NCBI GenBank assembly: GCA_009843725.1
Contig: VYCX01000365.1
Coordinates: forward strand, 1-13,528
From: Boseongicola sp. SB0675_bin_26
GTDB taxonomy: Bacteria > Pseudomonadota > Alphaproteobacteria > Rhodobacterales > Rhodobacteraceae
Length of the DNA stretch: 13,528 nt
Direction of reading: 5' to 3'
Every line of letters starts with the position of its first letter. Within the stretch, counting starts at the first letter, position 1. Shown here in pieces: positions 12,714-13,528 of this stretch. Under the pieces are notes generated by a model. It was not told the DNA's origin, made no database searches, and saw only the letters and a list, made by a program, of their open reading frames with translations. The translations under genes were made by a program, and so were the position numbers.

Positions 12714-13528
12714 GCGTCCAGCTTCTCATGGAGCCTGAGCTCGGCGATCCGTTCGACCTGTCGGCAGGCTTCGGCGAACTCGGCGTCCCGATCGTTATCG
12801 ATCCGACAGCGGAACGCCTCCATGATCGATGCCTTGGTGTTGTCACGGACGGCGATGATGAAGGGAAATCCGAACTTGGAGGTGTAGGCGTCATTCAACT
12901 CCGTGAAGGTCGCTCGCTCATTGTCGGTCAGCGCATCGAGGCCGGCCGATGCCTGCTCGGCGGCCGACTCGTCCGTCAGCCGCCTGGCCTGGGCCAGCTT
13001 GCCCGCAAGGTCCGGATGCGCGACCAGCACGTCAAGGCGTCTTTCCCTGGGTGCCGCGCGGAAGATGCGAACAAGCGCGGCGTGAACGCCGATGGCACTG
13101 TCATGCGCCGGCCCTAGTTCGAGCGCATGTGCATCCTCGGCGATCCAGGGCGAATGCTCGAAGACCCCGCCGAATTCGGTCACGAAGGTCTCCCGATCCA
13201 TTTCCGAAGGCCGCGCCTTGTGCATCGGGGGATGCTCCGCGGCCCAATGCTCCGCGACCTGAAGCCGCGTCGCGAACCAGACGCCGTCGTGCCTTCGGAA
13301 GTGCTCCAGCATCCGGCGCAGCGCGCCCGCGCGGCTCGGACGGCCGATCAGCCGGCAGTGCAGCCCGATCGACAGCATTTTCGGAACGCCGGCCTGACCC
13401 TCTTCGTAAAGAACGTCGAACGCGTCCTTCACCATCGCCTCGAAGTCATTGCCGGTCGCAAACCCCGCCTGGATCGCGAACCGCATGTCGTTGCAGTCCA
13501 GCGTGTATGGCACGATCAACTGGTCCTT
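12710..13528 (-). CDS. puuE: Allantoinase (PuuE) - OHCU decarboxylase (UraD) fusion, 5' end outside window
   Basis: C-terminal 272 residues of a bifunctional protein; the frame is open to the window edge, so the start lies beyond it. Residues about 1-97 are the end of a polysaccharide-deacetylase-type allantoinase (PuuE): VPYTLDCNDMRFAI, DAFDVLYEEG, and PKMLSIGLHCRLIGRPSRA. From about 105 to the end is UraD, which decarboxylates OHCU to (S)-allantoin: FGGVFEHSPWIAE (119-131), VLVAHPDLAGKL (167-178, catalytic H171), AAEQASAGLDALT (189-201, E191), LNDAYTSKFGFPFIIAV (211-227), and a helical tail. H171 to E191 spacing of 20 fits the UraD active-site pair. The two activities are sequential (UraD makes allantoin, PuuE hydrolyses it to allantoate), so fusion makes sense. 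It is followed by allA with a 4-nt overlap. The N-terminal catalytic part of PuuE is not visible. Confidence 0.93.
   Translation of the reverse strand, partial: KDQLIVPYTLDCNDMRFAIQAGFATGNDFEAMVKDAFDVLYEEGQAGVPKMLSIGLHCRLIGRPSRAGALRRMLEHFRRHDGVWFATRLQVAEHWAAEHPPMHKARPSEMDRETFVTEFGGVFEHSPWIAEDAHALELGPAHDSAIGVHAALVRIFRAAPRERRLDVLVAHPDLAGKLAQARRLTDESAAEQASAGLDALTDNERATFTELNDAYTSKFGFPFIIAVRDNTKASIMEAFRCRIDNDRDAEFAEACRQVERIAELRLHEKLDA

Noticed and set aside
1..13528. CRISPR arrays, tRNA or rRNA genes, riboswitches, toxin-antitoxin or phage-defence modules
   Set aside because: I looked for regular repeat-spacer units, tRNA-like cloverleaf segments and small coupled gene pairs and saw none. The window is explained by metabolic genes plus one relic.

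Overview
The window is GC-rich, densely packed bacterial DNA. Codon use and gene content suggest an alphaproteobacterium (Rhodobacterales or Rhizobiales type): a PuuE-UraD fusion, an IolBCD operon with a stand-alone IolC kinase, and short overlapping gene junctions. No taxonomic marker is present, so this is inference. Both ends cut through genes.

Layout. (1) 1-1413, plus: 3' part of an SLC13-type membrane permease with two cytoplasmic RCK_C (TrkA_C) domains. (2) 1427-2383, minus: an exported nucleosidase of the MTA/SAH nucleosidase (PNP/UDP phosphorylase) fold. (3) 2384-2875: 492 bp with no intact gene. It holds an apparent IS1595-like transposase tail broken by a frameshift, and an 8-bp palindrome repeated in tandem. 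(4) 2876-4892, minus: an IolE-like TIM-barrel protein and a Gfo/Idh/MocA inositol-dehydrogenase-like protein, translated as a pair. (5) 4893-4993: divergent control region with a perfect 16-bp LacI-family-type palindrome. (6) 4994-9511, plus: iolD, iolC, iolB and a class II aldolase, with junctions of 1-nt overlap, 5-nt gap and 4-nt overlap. (7) 9610-11005, plus: a FucU/RbsD-type mutarotase and a ribokinase that appears to start at TTG. (8) 11201-12043, plus: (S)-ureidoglycine aminohydrolase. (9) 12189-13528, minus: ureidoglycolate lyase and a PuuE-UraD fusion (allantoinase plus OHCU decarboxylase), the latter running off the window.

How the genes fit together. Regions 4-6 cover myo-inositol breakdown from the dehydrogenase to aldol cleavage: Gfo/Idh oxidises inositol to inosose, the IolE-like protein dehydrates it, IolD opens the ring, IolB isomerises 5-deoxyglucuronate, IolC phosphorylates, and the aldolase splits the product to DHAP and malonic semialdehyde. 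The last enzyme (malonic semialdehyde dehydrogenase, IolA), a transporter and a regulator are not in the window. Regions 8-9 are the ureide end of purine catabolism: OHCU to allantoin, allantoin to allantoate, ureidoglycine to ureidoglycolate, and on to glyoxylate and urea. Urate oxidase, HIU hydrolase and allantoate amidohydrolase are not in view. Between the two lies a sugar mutarotase/kinase pair. Together with the exported nucleosidase, it suggests (inference only) that nucleoside sugar and base salvage meet here.

I see no wholly new system. The most interesting items are the mixed inositol/pentose/ureide arrangement, the LacI-type operator where many alphaproteobacterial iol loci are described with an RpiR-type IolR, the odd start of the ribokinase, the secreted nucleosidase, and a 28-bp inverted repeat upstream of the ureidoglycine aminohydrolase.
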